From: Brevundimonas sp. NIBR11
GTDB lineage: Bacteria; Pseudomonadota; Alphaproteobacteria; Caulobacterales; Caulobacteraceae
Assembly (NCBI RefSeq): GCF_027912535.1
Contig: NZ_CP115465.1
Coordinates: 1,034,001-1,098,000 of the forward strand
Length of the DNA: 64,000 bases
Direction: 5' to 3'
Under the pieces are notes generated by a model. The model was not told the origin of the DNA. It searched no databases and saw only the letters and a program-made list of their open reading frames with translations. Shown here in pieces: positions 10,941 to 20,182 of the stretch (its first letter is position 1; every line of letters starts with the position of its first letter). The position numbers were made by a program, and so were the translations under genes.

Positions 10941-11314
10941 GCTTCCGCGACGCCCAAGGCGCTATAGAGCGCGGACTTTACGGCTTCCTCGGTGAAGGGC
11001 TTCTGGATCGTCGGCTGGCCGCGCCAGTGGTCGGGCAGGCCGCCTTCGCCGTAGCCGGTGGAGAAGACGAACGGCACGCCCTTGGCCTTCAGCGCCTCAG
11101 CGACCGGGAAGACCTCCTTGCCGGCGACGTTCACGTCCAGAAGGGCGGCGTCCAGCAGCGGATCGTCGGCCACGACTTCCAGCGCCTCGTCCACCGTCGA
11201 GATCGCCCCCACCGGCACGGCGCCCATGTCTTCCAGGATAGTCTCCAGCAGCATGGCGACCAGAGATTCGTCCTCGACCACGAGGATGCGGCGACCCGAC
11301 AGACCGTCAGCCAT
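10937..11314 (-). CDS. single-domain response regulator (receiver only)
   Basis: A 125-residue CheY-like receiver without an output domain. The acidic pocket is VVEDES (E14, D15), the phospho-acceptor is D60 in ALLDVNV, the Thr/Ser switch is in VFSTGYG, and the conserved Lys is in IQKPF. I start it at the ATG at 11314, which overlaps the kinase stop by eight bases and has AGGGA upstream; an ATG at 11335 is possible. It is surely the partner of the HWE kinase, probably acting on another regulator such as a general stress response component (inference). Confidence 0.92.
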   Translation of the reverse strand: MADGLSGRRILVVEDESLVAMLLETILEDMGAVPVGAISTVDEALEVVADDPLLDAALLDVNVAGKEVFPVAEALKAKGVPFVFSTGYGEGGLPDHWRGQPTIQKPFTEEAVKSALYSALGVAEA

Positions 11315-12818
11315 GCTGTTGAGAATCCCTATCAAGCGGAACTGACAATTCCGCGATAAAACCGTCGCTTGCGTAGCTGAGTTTGGCCTCGCCCGCCAGA
11401 TCGTGACGCACGTTCCTTTCGATCAGACGACTGCCGAACCCCTTGCGGTTCGGAGGGCTCACTGTCGGGCCGCCGACCTCGCGCCATGTCATCGTCAGAG
11501 TGCGATTGGTTTGGTCGGCGATGCTCCAGTCGACGAACACACGACCGTCAGGCGTCGATAGAGCGCCGTATTTGGCGGCGTTGGTCGCCAGTTCGTGGAA
11601 GATCATGCCGAGCGACAGGGCCGCCGCTGGACCGAGCGGCAGGGGCGGGCCGTTGAGCACGATGCGGCTGGGGCCGTGGGCCGCGGTTTCATGCTCCAGC
11701 ACAGCGCGCAGGTCCGCGCCCTCCCAGTGGCTGCGGGTCAGCAGGTCGTGGGTGTGCGACAGGCTCAGAAGTCTGGCCTGGAAGCTCTCGGCGAAGGACC
11801 TGGGGTCCGTGTGCGACCGGGCGGTCTGCATGGCGATCGACTGGACCGTGGCCAGGGTGTTCTTCACCCGGTGGTTCAGTTCGTCGATCATCAGGCGCTG
11901 ACGCTGGGCGGCGCGAACCGTGTCGGTGACGTCGTGACCCTGGACGAAGATCCCGACCACCGCGCCCCCGTTGTCACGGATGGGCTGGTAGATGAAATCG
12001 ACGTTGCGGCTGATCTCCTGATTGGAACCCTCGGGACGGAAGGTGACCAGCGCCCCCTTGCCCTCGTAGGGTTCGCCCGTCGCGAACACCGAATCGAGAA
12101 GTTCGTAATAGCCCTGGCCCGCAAGGTCCGGCAGCGCCTCGCGTATCGACAGTCCAACCACGTCCGACCGGCCGATGATCCGCGCGTAAGCCTCGTTGTG
12201 CATCTGGAAGACATGGTCCGGGCCGGACAGAATGGCGACGAAGCCGGGCGCCGACATGAACATCTCGACCAGGCGATTGCGTTCGATCTCGAGACGTCGG
12301 TTGTCCTCCTGAACGGCCCGAGCACGGTTCATCACGCCGCCGCCCAGGATCATGTCAAGGGCGCTGATAGCCGGACTGTCGTCGCGCTCTCGCCGCAAGC
12401 GCTCCAGTTCCGTGATGTCGGACGTGTGCTGGAGGATCAGGACGATCCGGCCATCGGCGTCATGAAGGGGCGTGTGGGTGGCGCTCCAATAGCGATCTTC
12501 GAGCGTCGTCCGTCCATCGGCGTCGGTCACGGGGATCGCGAAATGAATGAGAGCGAGGTGGTCCCGCGCGCCGGTCGCGAGCACCTTGTCGAACGAGGCG
12601 CGCAGTTGACGAGCGTTCTCGGCGCCTTCTTCCGTGTCGCCGCCCGTGAAGATGTCGAACAGCGGCTTGCCGATCAGCTCATCGCGCGTCTTGCCGACGA
12701 CCGCCAGATAGGCGGCGTTCATGCCCGCGTAGCGCAGGTCCGGGGTCAGCAGCATATAGGGGTTGGTCGACGCCTCGAAGGCGGCCGCCAAATCTATCGC
12801 CTGATCAAGTGCACGCAC
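11307..12818 (-). CDS. HWE-family sensor histidine kinase with two PAS domains
   Basis: A 503-residue soluble sensor kinase. PAS domains lie at about 10-140 (ends HTSDITELERLRRERD) and 180-300 (ends GHDVTDTVRAAQRQ). The HWE-type core follows, with H-box DELNHRVKNTLATVQSIA and phospho-His H316, N-box FHELATNAAKYGALS near 408-422, the WREVGGP motif, and the G-box GFGSRLIER. No membrane segment is visible, so the signal is likely cytoplasmic (light, redox or a ligand bound by PAS; a LOV cysteine motif is not seen). It is followed immediately by its receiver. Confidence 0.93.
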   Translation of the reverse strand: MRALDQAIDLAAAFEASTNPYMLLTPDLRYAGMNAAYLAVVGKTRDELIGKPLFDIFTGGDTEEGAENARQLRASFDKVLATGARDHLALIHFAIPVTDADGRTTLEDRYWSATHTPLHDADGRIVLILQHTSDITELERLRRERDDSPAISALDMILGGGVMNRARAVQEDNRRLEIERNRLVEMFMSAPGFVAILSGPDHVFQMHNEAYARIIGRSDVVGLSIREALPDLAGQGYYELLDSVFATGEPYEGKGALVTFRPEGSNQEISRNVDFIYQPIRDNGGAVVGIFVQGHDVTDTVRAAQRQRLMIDELNHRVKNTLATVQSIAMQTARSHTDPRSFAESFQARLLSLSHTHDLLTRSHWEGADLRAVLEHETAAHGPSRIVLNGPPLPLGPAAALSLGMIFHELATNAAKYGALSTPDGRVFVDWSIADQTNRTLTMTWREVGGPTVSPPNRKGFGSRLIERNVRHDLAGEAKLSYASDGFIAELSVPLDRDSQQHG

Positions 12819-12919
12819 GCGTACCGTCTCCCCCGATCCGGGCCAGCGCGCGGCATGGCGAAAGGTTCCCGCGCAATGTGAAGTTTGTTTCGTCGCATCG
12901 CCCGGCTAAGGATCGACGC

Positions 12920-14443
12920 ATGTTTTTCGCAAGTCTCGCCTTGGCCGCCCAGATGACCCTGTCGCCCGTTCCGCCGGTCAATCCCCAGGTTCAGGTGGCG
13001 CAGGGGAGGCTGGTGGGACGCCAGGCGGGGGACGTGGACTCCTTCAAGGGCGTCCCGTTCGCCGCCCCGCCGATCTGGGCCCTGCGCTGGCGTCCGCCGC
13101 AGGCTCCGGCACTCTGGACGGGCGAGCGGGATGCGGGCCAAGTCGGGGCGATCTGCATCCAGGCGCCGTCCAACGGCGATCCGGGGGTGGGGCCGGGGGC
13201 GCCGAGCGAGGACTGTCTGACGCTGAACGTCTGGCGACCGGCAGGGCAGGGCGAGGGCCTGCCCGTCATGGTCTGGATCCATGGCGGTGGCTACAATAAC
13301 GGCTCGGGCACGCCGCCTCTGTATGACGGGGCAAATCTGGCGCGGCGCGGCGTCGTGGTGGTGACGATCAACTACCGGCTCGGGCGGCTGGGGTTCTTCG
13401 ATCATCCGGCGCTGGCGTTCGAGCGCGACCCGGCCGAGCCCGCCGGAAACTATGGCGTGATGGACCAGATCGCGGCCCTGCGATGGGTTCGCGACAACAT
13501 CGGGGCCTTCGGCGGCGATCCGCAGCAGATCACGATCTTTGGTGAGTCGGCGGGCGGGGCGGCGGTCATGCAGTTGATGGTCGCGCCGGCCGCGCGCGAC
13601 CTGTTCCAGGCCGCGGTGGTCCAGTCCGGACTGGGGCGGCAAAGGTCCGCTCTGCTGGCCGAAGACCGACCGGGGCGGCCCTCGGCCCAGTCGCTCGGCG
13701 TGGCCTTCGCCAAGTCCGTGGGCCTGCCCAATGCGACAGCGGACGACCTGAGAGCTCTGCCCGCCGAGCGACTGCTGTCGCCCATGCCGGCCTTCTACAG
13801 CGACAATCTGGTGGTCGACGGACAGGTGGTCCCCGAAGACGTGATCGAAGCCTTCGCGGCCGGGCGTCAGGCGGCCGTGCCCATGATGATCGGAACGAAC
13901 AGCGCCGAGTTCTGGTGGATCCGCCCGACGGACGCCGGGGCCTATGGCCGCACCGACGACGTAATGACGGACGCGGAATACGACGCCCTTGTCGCCGCTT
14001 ACGAGGGACCGCCGGGGTACGACGCCCATGTCGTCTCCGATCTGATCTTCAACGAACCGGCGCGGCAACTCGCGCGGCTGCATGCCCGGGCAGGGAATGC
14101 GACCTACCTGTACCGCTTCGATATTGTGCCGGACTCGAATCCGGAGCCCAGCGGCGGGGCGACCCATGCGTCGGAGCGGCCCTATGTCTTCGACAACCTC
14201 GACACCGTCGGGCGGCCGATGGGTGAGCGGGACGAACGGGCGGCGACGGCGATGGCCGACTACTGGACGACCTTCGCGAAGAGGCATGACCCAAACGGCG
14301 CCGACCGCCCCGTCTGGCCCGAATTCGGCGCAGCGCCGGACCAGCTGCTGGAGTTCACCAACGACGGACCCGTGGCCAAGCCGGTGCCGTTCCCGGAGCG
14401 GCTGGACCTGATCGAGCGGTTCTACGATCGGGTCAGACCCTAG
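12920..14443 (+). CDS. type B carboxylesterase/lipase
   Basis: A 507-residue serine esterase of the alpha/beta-hydrolase type B family. Motifs are EDCLTLNVWRP (about 97-107), oxyanion WIHGGGYNNGSG (119-130), nucleophile S210 in FGESAGGAA, GTNSAEFW for the acid region, and a His in GATHASERPYVF near the C-terminus. A short hydrophobic N-terminus (FFASLALAAQM) may be a signal peptide, so it is perhaps periplasmic. The substrate is unknown. Start 12920 is the first ATG beyond the antisense kinase promoter region. Its stop shares CTAG (14440-14443) with the convergent GH1 gene. Confidence 0.88.
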   Translation: MFFASLALAAQMTLSPVPPVNPQVQVAQGRLVGRQAGDVDSFKGVPFAAPPIWALRWRPPQAPALWTGERDAGQVGAICIQAPSNGDPGVGPGAPSEDCLTLNVWRPAGQGEGLPVMVWIHGGGYNNGSGTPPLYDGANLARRGVVVVTINYRLGRLGFFDHPALAFERDPAEPAGNYGVMDQIAALRWVRDNIGAFGGDPQQITIFGESAGGAAVMQLMVAPAARDLFQAAVVQSGLGRQRSALLAEDRPGRPSAQSLGVAFAKSVGLPNATADDLRALPAERLLSPMPAFYSDNLVVDGQVVPEDVIEAFAAGRQAAVPMMIGTNSAEFWWIRPTDAGAYGRTDDVMTDAEYDALVAAYEGPPGYDAHVVSDLIFNEPARQLARLHARAGNATYLYRFDIVPDSNPEPSGGATHASERPYVFDNLDTVGRPMGERDERAATAMADYWTTFAKRHDPNGADRPVWPEFGAAPDQLLEFTNDGPVAKPVPFPERLDLIERFYDRVRP

Positions 14444-15786
14444 AGGCAGGCCCCATTCGTCTGGATGATCTCGGCATAGAGATAACCGCTGTCCTTGATC
14501 GTCCGCTCCTGGGTCAGGAAGTTGACGTGGGTGATGCCGAACCGCTTCGAATAGCCCAGCGACCACTCGAGATTGTCGAGCAGCGACCAGGCCATGTAGC
14601 CCTCGATCTTCACGCCCTTGCCGATGGCGTCGTGGACGGCTCTGACGTGGTTGCGCAGGTAGTCGACGCGCATCGGGTCGTGGATGCGGCCGTCGATGGC
14701 CTGGGGCGGGTCGTACCAGGCCGAGCCGTTCTCGGTGACCATCAGGGGCAGGCCGTTCGTCTGCTCGTACAGCCAGACCAGGGTGTCGGTGAAGGCGGGA
14801 GGGTAGACTTCCCAGCCCGTCTCGGTGTGGGGATGTTGGACCTGTTTCACCGGCCGGGCGCGGACGGGCCATGCGTCAGGCGCGTTCTCGGGCACCGCGC
14901 GGGTGTACCAGTTCAGACCCATCCAGTCGGTCGGCGTGGCAATCAGGTCGTAGTCCTCGGCCGGGAAATCGCGCATCGCGTCGCTGTAGACGTCGTGCAG
15001 TTCGGCCGGGTAGCCGCGGCCCATCAGGGGGTCGAGGAACCAGCGGTTCATCTGGGCCTCGGCGCGCTTGCGGGCGGCTTCGTCCTCGGGTCTGTCGCTG
15101 GCCGGGTATTTGGGCTCGATGTTGAGGACGATGCCAATTCGACCTTCACCGACCTCGCGGAAGCGGCGGACGGCGGCGCCGTGAGCGCGCAGGACGTTGT
15201 GGCCGGCGATGACGGCCTCGTAGTGGGACCGGTGGCCGGGGGCGAGCACGCCGTGCAGATAGCCGCCGTCGATGATGACCCAGGGCTCGTTGATCGTGCC
15301 CCAGGTCTTTACCCGGCCTCTGAACCGTTCGAACAGGACCTGGCCATAATCGGCGAACCAGTCGGCGATGTCGGGGTTCAGCCAACCGCCGCGATCGTCC
15401 AGCGCGGCGGGCAGGTCCCAGTGATAGAGGGTGCAGAGCGGCTCGATCCCCGCCTCGATCAAGGCGTCGATCAGATCGTCGTAGAACTTCAGACCCGCCT
15501 CGTTCAGCCGGCCCGTGCCGTCCGGCATGACCCGGCTCCAACTCACGGAGAATCGGTAGGCTTTCAAACCCAGCCGTTGCATCAGATCGACGTCCTCGCG
15601 CCAGCGGTTGTAGTGGTCGCAGGCGACATCACCGGTATCGCCGCCCTTCATGTTGCCGGGAATGTGGCAGAACCGGTCCCAGATCGACTCGCCCGCCCCA
15701 TCCGCCAGGGACGAACCCTCGATCTGATAGGCCGCCGTCGCCGCGCCCCACAGGAAACCATCGGGAAACTGGTACTTGGCGCTCAT
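14440..15786 (-). CDS. GH1 beta-glucosidase, cytoplasmic
   Basis: A 448-residue retaining beta-glycosidase of family GH1. The acid/base is E167 in TINEPW, and the nucleophile is E352 in VTENGSAW. The N-terminus FPDGFLWGAATAAYQIEG is diagnostic. No signal peptide is present, so it acts on imported oligosaccharides. I start it at ATG 15786; a TTG at 15855 would add a 23-residue tail unlike the family. It is divergent from lacI across a 268-base gap that holds a LacI-type operator (15920-15933). It probably supplies the last hydrolysis step for the sugar locus. Confidence 0.93.
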   Translation of the reverse strand: MSAKYQFPDGFLWGAATAAYQIEGSSLADGAGESIWDRFCHIPGNMKGGDTGDVACDHYNRWREDVDLMQRLGLKAYRFSVSWSRVMPDGTGRLNEAGLKFYDDLIDALIEAGIEPLCTLYHWDLPAALDDRGGWLNPDIADWFADYGQVLFERFRGRVKTWGTINEPWVIIDGGYLHGVLAPGHRSHYEAVIAGHNVLRAHGAAVRRFREVGEGRIGIVLNIEPKYPASDRPEDEAARKRAEAQMNRWFLDPLMGRGYPAELHDVYSDAMRDFPAEDYDLIATPTDWMGLNWYTRAVPENAPDAWPVRARPVKQVQHPHTETGWEVYPPAFTDTLVWLYEQTNGLPLMVTENGSAWYDPPQAIDGRIHDPMRVDYLRNHVRAVHDAIGKGVKIEGYMAWSLLDNLEWSLGYSKRFGITHVNFLTQERTIKDSGYLYAEIIQTNGACL

Positions 15787-15919
15787 GGGCAGGCTTTCGT
15801 TCGGGGAGGCGGAAACGCCGTCACGGCGGGAAAGGAACCGTTGCAGCAGAGACAACGTGGATCGAAAAGTCCGGTGTGGCCAAACTACGGCACTTGCGGG
15901 GCCTATTACCAGTGTGTCA

Positions 15920-15933
15920 TGTAACCGCTTACA
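15920..15933. promoter_or_regulatory. LacI-family operator candidate
   Basis: TGTAACCGCTTACA is a 14-bp near-perfect palindrome around a central CG (only the two bases flanking the centre fail to pair). This is the usual shape of LacI/GalR operators. It lies 133 bases upstream of the GH1 start and 121 bases upstream of lacI, so it could control both directions and autoregulate lacI. A 13/14 identical site, read in the other orientation, is at 29381-29394. Confidence 0.75.
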
Positions 15934-16054
15934 AGATTGTGTCGACGGACCTTCGATAAAAGAGGGCCGGGACGACGGGGACGTTCAGGACAGACTGCGT
16001 GCAGCGCATCCGCACCCACAGCTCAGACGGCCGTGCGCCGGTCGGACGCGCCAA

Positions 16055-17095
16055 ATGAAGGCGGCGACGATTCGTGACGTGGCCGAACGCGCCCAGGTCT
16101 CGGTGGCCTCGGTATCGCGCGTGCTGACAGGCGCGGGGGCGGTGACCGAACCGACCCGGTTGAAGGTGCTGGAGGCGGTCGAGGCCCTGGCCTATGTGCC
16201 GCACTCGGGCGCCCGCAGCCTGTCGACGAGCCGCACCGATACGGTGGGCGTCATCCTGCCCGACCTGTTCGGCGAGTTCTTCTCGGAGCTGATCCGGGGC
16301 ATGGATGTGGCCGCGCGCGCCAACGGCCTGCATCTGATCGTATCCAGCTCCCACGACGACGCCTCGGAGGCGGCCGCCGCCATCCGCTCGATGCGCGGTC
16401 GCGTCGACGGGCTGATCGTTCTGTCGCCCCATCTCGATTCGGCCCACCTGGCGCAAAGCCTCGCGGGTCGCCTTCCCGTCCTGCTGATGAACGGCGGCGC
16501 CAATGACGAGGGCCGGCCCTCGATCGTCGTCGACAACGTCGGCGGCGCGGTCGCGGCGGTCGAGCATCTGCTGGGACACGGCCGTGTGCGGATCGCCCAC
16601 ATCGGCGGCCCTTCGGGCAACCTGGAAGCGCGCGAGCGTCAGGCCGGCTACGTCCAGGCCGTCGCCGCCGCCGGGCGCCAGCCCCAGATCGTGGCCGGAG
16701 ACTTCACCCAGGCGTCCGGCCATGTCGCGACCACGGCCCTGCTGGCCGAGGGCGTGCGTCCCGACGCCATTTTCGCCGCCAACGACATGATGGCGGTGGG
16801 CGCGCTGCTGGCTCTGCAGGAAGCCGGCGTCCGCTGCCCCGAGGATATCGCCGTGGTCGGCTTCGATGACGTGCCGATTGCGGCTCTGGTTCGGCCCGCG
16901 CTGACGACCCTGCGTATCGAGATCGCCGAGACGGGCCGTCGCGCCATGGATCGGCTGGTGGCCTTGATCGCCGCCTCCAACGACCCGCAGGCGACGCCCG
17001 ACGCCGCCTGCGAGACCATCCGACCCCAACTCGTCGTCCGCCAGTCTTGCGGCCGCACCCATTCCAGCACTGCCTTCAACGGAGAGACCCAATGA
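16055..17095 (+). CDS. LacI-family transcriptional regulator
   Basis: A 346-residue repressor. The N-terminal helix-turn-helix IRDVAERAQVSVASVSRVL (about 6-24) is followed by the LacI hinge region, then a periplasmic-binding-like sensor domain ending with VVGFDDVPIAALVRPALTTLRI. I start it at ATG 16055, where the HTH begins. Its stop overlaps the TonB receptor start (ATGA, 17092-17095), so repressor and receptor form one operon. It probably binds the operators at 15920 and 29381, and an oligosaccharide or its breakdown product would release it (inference). Confidence 0.95.
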   Translation: MKAATIRDVAERAQVSVASVSRVLTGAGAVTEPTRLKVLEAVEALAYVPHSGARSLSTSRTDTVGVILPDLFGEFFSELIRGMDVAARANGLHLIVSSSHDDASEAAAAIRSMRGRVDGLIVLSPHLDSAHLAQSLAGRLPVLLMNGGANDEGRPSIVVDNVGGAVAAVEHLLGHGRVRIAHIGGPSGNLEARERQAGYVQAVAAAGRQPQIVAGDFTQASGHVATTALLAEGVRPDAIFAANDMMAVGALLALQEAGVRCPEDIAVVGFDDVPIAALVRPALTTLRIEIAETGRRAMDRLVALIAASNDPQATPDAACETIRPQLVVRQSCGRTHSSTAFNGETQ

Positions 17096-20094
17096 CCCGC
17101 ATGACCCTGCGCAACCGCGCGCTGGGCGCCGCCTCGGCCTTGGCCGTGGCGACCCTGCTGGCGGCCGGCGCCGCCTCGGCCCAGACCACCAACGCCACCA
17201 TCCGGGGCACGGTGTATGAGGGCGACGCCCCCGAATCCGGCGGCGAGATCGTCGCCCGCGAAACCTCGACGGGCTTCTCGTACCGCGCCCGCATCAACGC
17301 CGACGGCTCCTACGCCCTGGTCGGCGTGCGCCCGGGGTCCTACGAGATCACCGCGACGACCGGCGACGGCCAGGTCGCCTCGGACGTCGTGTCGGTCGGC
17401 GTGGCCCAGGCCGCCAGCCTGGACCTGAGCGTCGCCAGCTCGGCCGCCGTCGCCGCTGACGCCACCGACGTCGGCGACATCGTCGTGACCGGCCGTCGCC
17501 TGGTCGAGGTCCGCACGCCGGAGAACGCGACCAACGTCACGATCCAGCAGATCCAGACCCTGCCTCAGATCAACCGCAACTTCCTCAACTTCGCCGCCCT
17601 GGCTCCGGGCGTGCGCGTCTCGACCAACGAGCAGGAAGTCACCATCAGCGCCGGCGGCCAGCGGGCCGAAGCCATCAACGCCTTCATCGACGGCGCCAGC
17701 CTGAAGTCGAACATCATCTCGGGCGGCATCCAGGGCCAGGACGACAGCCGCGGCAACCCGTTCCCGCAAGCCGCCATCGGCGAGTTCCGGATCATCACCC
17801 AGAACTTCAAGGCCGAGTACGAACAGGCGTCCTCGGCCATTATCACGGCCGTGACCCGCTCGGGCACCAACGAGTTCCACGGCGAGGTCTTCGGTTCGTA
17901 TCGCGACCAGGAGTTCATCGCGCCCGACGTCTTCACGCGTCGTCGCGGCGGGACCCAGCCGGATCTGGAAGTCCAGCAGTACGGCGCCGCCCTTGGCGGT
18001 CCGATCATCCAGGACCGCCTGCACTTCTTCGGCAGCTACGAGCACAAGCAGGAAAATCGTGCGGCCGTCGTCAACCTGGGCCGCCAGAACCCGGCCTATG
18101 TGACCCAGTTCGCCCAGTACATCGGCACCTTCGCCACGCCGTTCGAGGAAGACCTGTTCTTCGGCAAGCTGAGCTTCCAGCCCGCCGAAGGCCATCTGCT
18201 GGATCTGAGCGTCACCTATCGCGATGAGGCCGACACCACCGGCGTCGGCGGCGCCAACTCGTTCGAGCGCGCCTCGGGCCTGCAGCAGACCACCAAGAGC
18301 GCCCAGCTGCGCTATCAGTGGCAGGGCGACGGTTTCGTCAACGAAGCCTCGATCGACTACCGCAACTACAACTACATGCCGACCGCGTCGAACTTCGACA
18401 CCCGCGGGTCCAGCTACCGCATCTTCGAGACTGGCTACGACCCCTTCGGCGGCGTGCCGATCCTGAACATCGGCGGTTCGGGCAGCCGTCAGGACATCAC
18501 CGACAAGACCCTGACGTTCCGCGACGACCTGACCTTCACCGACCTGGAGTTCAACGGCTCCCACACCCTCAAGATGGGCTTCAAATTCTCGGCCCAGAAC
18601 TATGTCGTCGACAAGGAGTTCGGCCGGAACCCGGAGTTCTTCTTCGACCTGAACGGCACGGCCTCGGGCAGCGCCGCGGTGCCGTACCGCGTGCAGCTGG
18701 GCAACCGCTTCCCGACCGTCGATCTCGATAACAACGTCTTCGGCGTCTATGTCCAGGACGACTGGCAGCTCACCGACAAGCTGGAGATCAACCTCGGCAT
18801 CCGCTGGGACTACGAGGACAACGCCAACAACGTCGACTACGTCACGCCCGCCAACGTTCTGACAGGCCTGAACCAGTGGATCGCGTCGACCGACGGCGGC
18901 AAGGCGGCCGGCTACAAGCCCAGCTGGTTCAACGTCAACGACTACATCTCGACCGGCAACAACCGTGACGCCTTCACCGGCGCCTTCCAGCCGCGCATCG
19001 GTTTCTCCTACGATGTCTTCGGCGATCGCGAGACGGTCGTCTTCGGCGGCGCCGGTCGCTACTACGACCGCGTCAACTTCAACTTCGCCTTCGACGAAGT
19101 GGCGAAGGGCGGCGATTTCACCCGCAACGCCTTCTTCTCGACCACCGGCCGTCCGGCAGGCGTGGCGAACGGCGGCCCGACGGATCCGATCCTGTGGAAC
19201 GCCAGCTACTTCACCGCTGCGGGCCTGGATCCCGTCCTGAACAACATTCCGGCGCGCGGCGAAGCCTTCCTGTTGAAGAACGACTTCGACGCTCCGTTCA
19301 CCGACCAGTTCAACCTGGGCCTGCGTCAGCGTTTCGGTGACTGGCAGACCGAGTTCACCCTGGCCTACGGCAAGTCCGAGAACGAGTTCACCTGGCAGTA
19401 CCTCAACCGCTGCCGCGAGCCCAACGCTCCAAACGACGGCGACGGCTTCGGCGACAACGGCGGCTTCTGCTCGCCAGGCGGCACCAACCCCTACCGCACC
19501 TATCTGGTCAGCGATCACAACAAGGAGCGCGAGTTCACCGCCCTCTACGTCAAGCTGGACAAGAACTACACGCGTGAAAGCGGCTGGGGCCTGAACATCG
19601 CCTACACCTGGTCCGACTCGCAGCAGAACGGCGGCGACGACAACTTCTGCTTCGACTGCTTCAGCGTGGCCACCTCGCCGATGCGCAACTCGCCCAACAA
19701 CGAGCATCACCGCATCGTCGCCAACGGCATCCTGGACCTCGGGGCCGGCTTCCAGCTGTCGGGCATCCTGACCCTGGGTTCTGGCACGCCGTTCAACGTC
19801 TTCGACGGCACCGGCTCGCGCTTCTACTACCGTCCGTCGGGCGCCTATCCGGATCGTGAGAACTTCATCATCCCGGACGCCTTCGCCTACCGGAACCTGG
19901 ACCTGCGTCTGACCAAGTCGATCGACCTGTGGGATGCCGGCGAGGTGCAGCTGTACGTGGACGCGATCAACGTCTTCAACTTCGACAACTACTCCGGGTT
20001 CAACGGCGACAAGGGCACGCCCAACTTCGGCAACCCGTCGTCGGTGCTGTTCCCGACCCAGACCTTCCAGTTTGGCGCACGCTACAGCTTCTGA
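17092..20094 (+). CDS. TonB-dependent receptor with carboxypeptidase-like N-terminal domain
   Basis: A 1000-residue outer-membrane transporter. A signal peptide ends at ASAQ (about residue 31). A CarboxypepD_reg-like beta domain follows (NATIRGTVYEGD..., about 34-110), then the plug (about 130-250), and a beta-barrel ending in the aromatic FQFGARYSF. GGAGAG-like ribosome site GGAGAG lies 6-11 bases before the ATG. It is translationally coupled to lacI. Its position in a glycosidase/ABC locus suggests oligosaccharide uptake. A strong terminator follows at 20112-20150. Confidence 0.93.
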   Translation: MTRMTLRNRALGAASALAVATLLAAGAASAQTTNATIRGTVYEGDAPESGGEIVARETSTGFSYRARINADGSYALVGVRPGSYEITATTGDGQVASDVVSVGVAQAASLDLSVASSAAVAADATDVGDIVVTGRRLVEVRTPENATNVTIQQIQTLPQINRNFLNFAALAPGVRVSTNEQEVTISAGGQRAEAINAFIDGASLKSNIISGGIQGQDDSRGNPFPQAAIGEFRIITQNFKAEYEQASSAIITAVTRSGTNEFHGEVFGSYRDQEFIAPDVFTRRRGGTQPDLEVQQYGAALGGPIIQDRLHFFGSYEHKQENRAAVVNLGRQNPAYVTQFAQYIGTFATPFEEDLFFGKLSFQPAEGHLLDLSVTYRDEADTTGVGGANSFERASGLQQTTKSAQLRYQWQGDGFVNEASIDYRNYNYMPTASNFDTRGSSYRIFETGYDPFGGVPILNIGGSGSRQDITDKTLTFRDDLTFTDLEFNGSHTLKMGFKFSAQNYVVDKEFGRNPEFFFDLNGTASGSAAVPYRVQLGNRFPTVDLDNNVFGVYVQDDWQLTDKLEINLGIRWDYEDNANNVDYVTPANVLTGLNQWIASTDGGKAAGYKPSWFNVNDYISTGNNRDAFTGAFQPRIGFSYDVFGDRETVVFGGAGRYYDRVNFNFAFDEVAKGGDFTRNAFFSTTGRPAGVANGGPTDPILWNASYFTAAGLDPVLNNIPARGEAFLLKNDFDAPFTDQFNLGLRQRFGDWQTEFTLAYGKSENEFTWQYLNRCREPNAPNDGDGFGDNGGFCSPGGTNPYRTYLVSDHNKEREFTALYVKLDKNYTRESGWGLNIAYTWSDSQQNGGDDNFCFDCFSVATSPMRNSPNNEHHRIVANGILDLGAGFQLSGILTLGSGTPFNVFDGTGSRFYYRPSGAYPDRENFIIPDAFAYRNLDLRLTKSIDLWDAGEVQLYVDAINVFNFDNYSGFNGDKGTPNFGNPSSVLFPTQTFQFGARYSF

Positions 20095-20111
20095 TCCCAC
20101 TCTCCTGAGAC

Positions 20112-20150
20112 TGGCCGCCCCCTGCGACAAAGGGGGCGGCCATCTTTTTT
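20112..20150 (+). terminator. rho-independent terminator after the TonB receptor
   Basis: A perfect 12-bp stem (TGGCCGCCCCCT at 20112-20123 with 20131-20142) and a 7-base loop are followed by C and then six T (20145-20150). The next gene starts only 33 bases later. The binding-protein operon is therefore either read through this terminator at a reduced level or has a promoter overlapping it. Confidence 0.9.
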
Positions 20151-20182
20151 CGGGCGACGCGGGGGCGTTGGCGTAGGATAGA

